In this document: positions 6,302 through 6,302 of the stretch, one piece after another | Layout of the letters: each line of letters opens with the position of its first letter | Position numbering within the stretch: position 1 is the first letter of the stretch | Assembly: GCA_964517795.1 (NCBI GenBank) | Contig: CAZFDE010000117.1 | Location: forward strand, 1 to 6,302 | From: CAZFDE01 sp964517795 | GTDB lineage: Bacteria; Planctomycetota; Phycisphaerae; Sedimentisphaerales; Anaerobacaceae | Length of the DNA stretch: 6,302 nucleotides | Direction: 5' to 3' | The notes under the pieces: model-generated | Seen by the model: the letters and a program-made list of their open reading frames with translations, nothing else | What the model was told of the DNA's origin: nothing | The model's database searches: none | Made by a program: the position numbers and the translations under genes

Positions 6302-6302
6302 C

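Overview
All five genes in this 6.3 kb window read on the minus strand, so transcription runs from right to left. From the right edge they are dxr (MEP isoprenoid pathway, 5' end cut off by the window), rseP (an unusually long site-2 protease), a divergent glyA (serine hydroxymethyltransferase), a 273-residue membrane protein I do not recognise, and a small membrane protein of about 88 residues. The dxr-rseP pair is a common bacterial arrangement. The long RseP with several PDZ domains, the Gram-negative style gene content and the kinds of intergenic repeat suggest an uncultured planctomycete or related (PVC-like) bacterium. That assignment is inference from style; no marker gene here proves it.

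Region by region: 5270-6301 holds the catalytic and C-terminal part of Dxr, with clear metal-ligand and active-site motifs. Its outermost 60 bases or so do not resemble the family well. A 14-base gap with a good ribosome binding site leads to rseP (3054-5255), which has HExxH and NxxPxxxxDGG active-site motifs, four PDZ-like domains and an extra N-terminal membrane segment. The 106-base gap before glyA contains a perfect TATAAT and a 28-base array of four 7-base units. glyA (1511-2947) keeps the PLP lysine, but several substrate-site residues differ from the canonical enzyme.

The left third (1-1477) has a different character. It holds a strikingly AT-rich membrane-protein gene, a promoter-like sequence overlapping that gene's stop codon, and a 78-base palindromic intergenic repeat with perfect 10-base ends. 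The small membrane protein follows; its first 25 or so residues may resemble those of its larger neighbour.

Functionally, dxr and rseP concern isoprenoid precursor synthesis and envelope proteolysis, and glyA feeds one-carbon metabolism. The two membrane proteins look like accessory cargo of unknown role. I see no RNA genes, CRISPR array, transposase or defence system. The observations most worth following up are the SHMT active-site changes, the expanded RseP, the palindromic repeat and the odd right edge of dxr.
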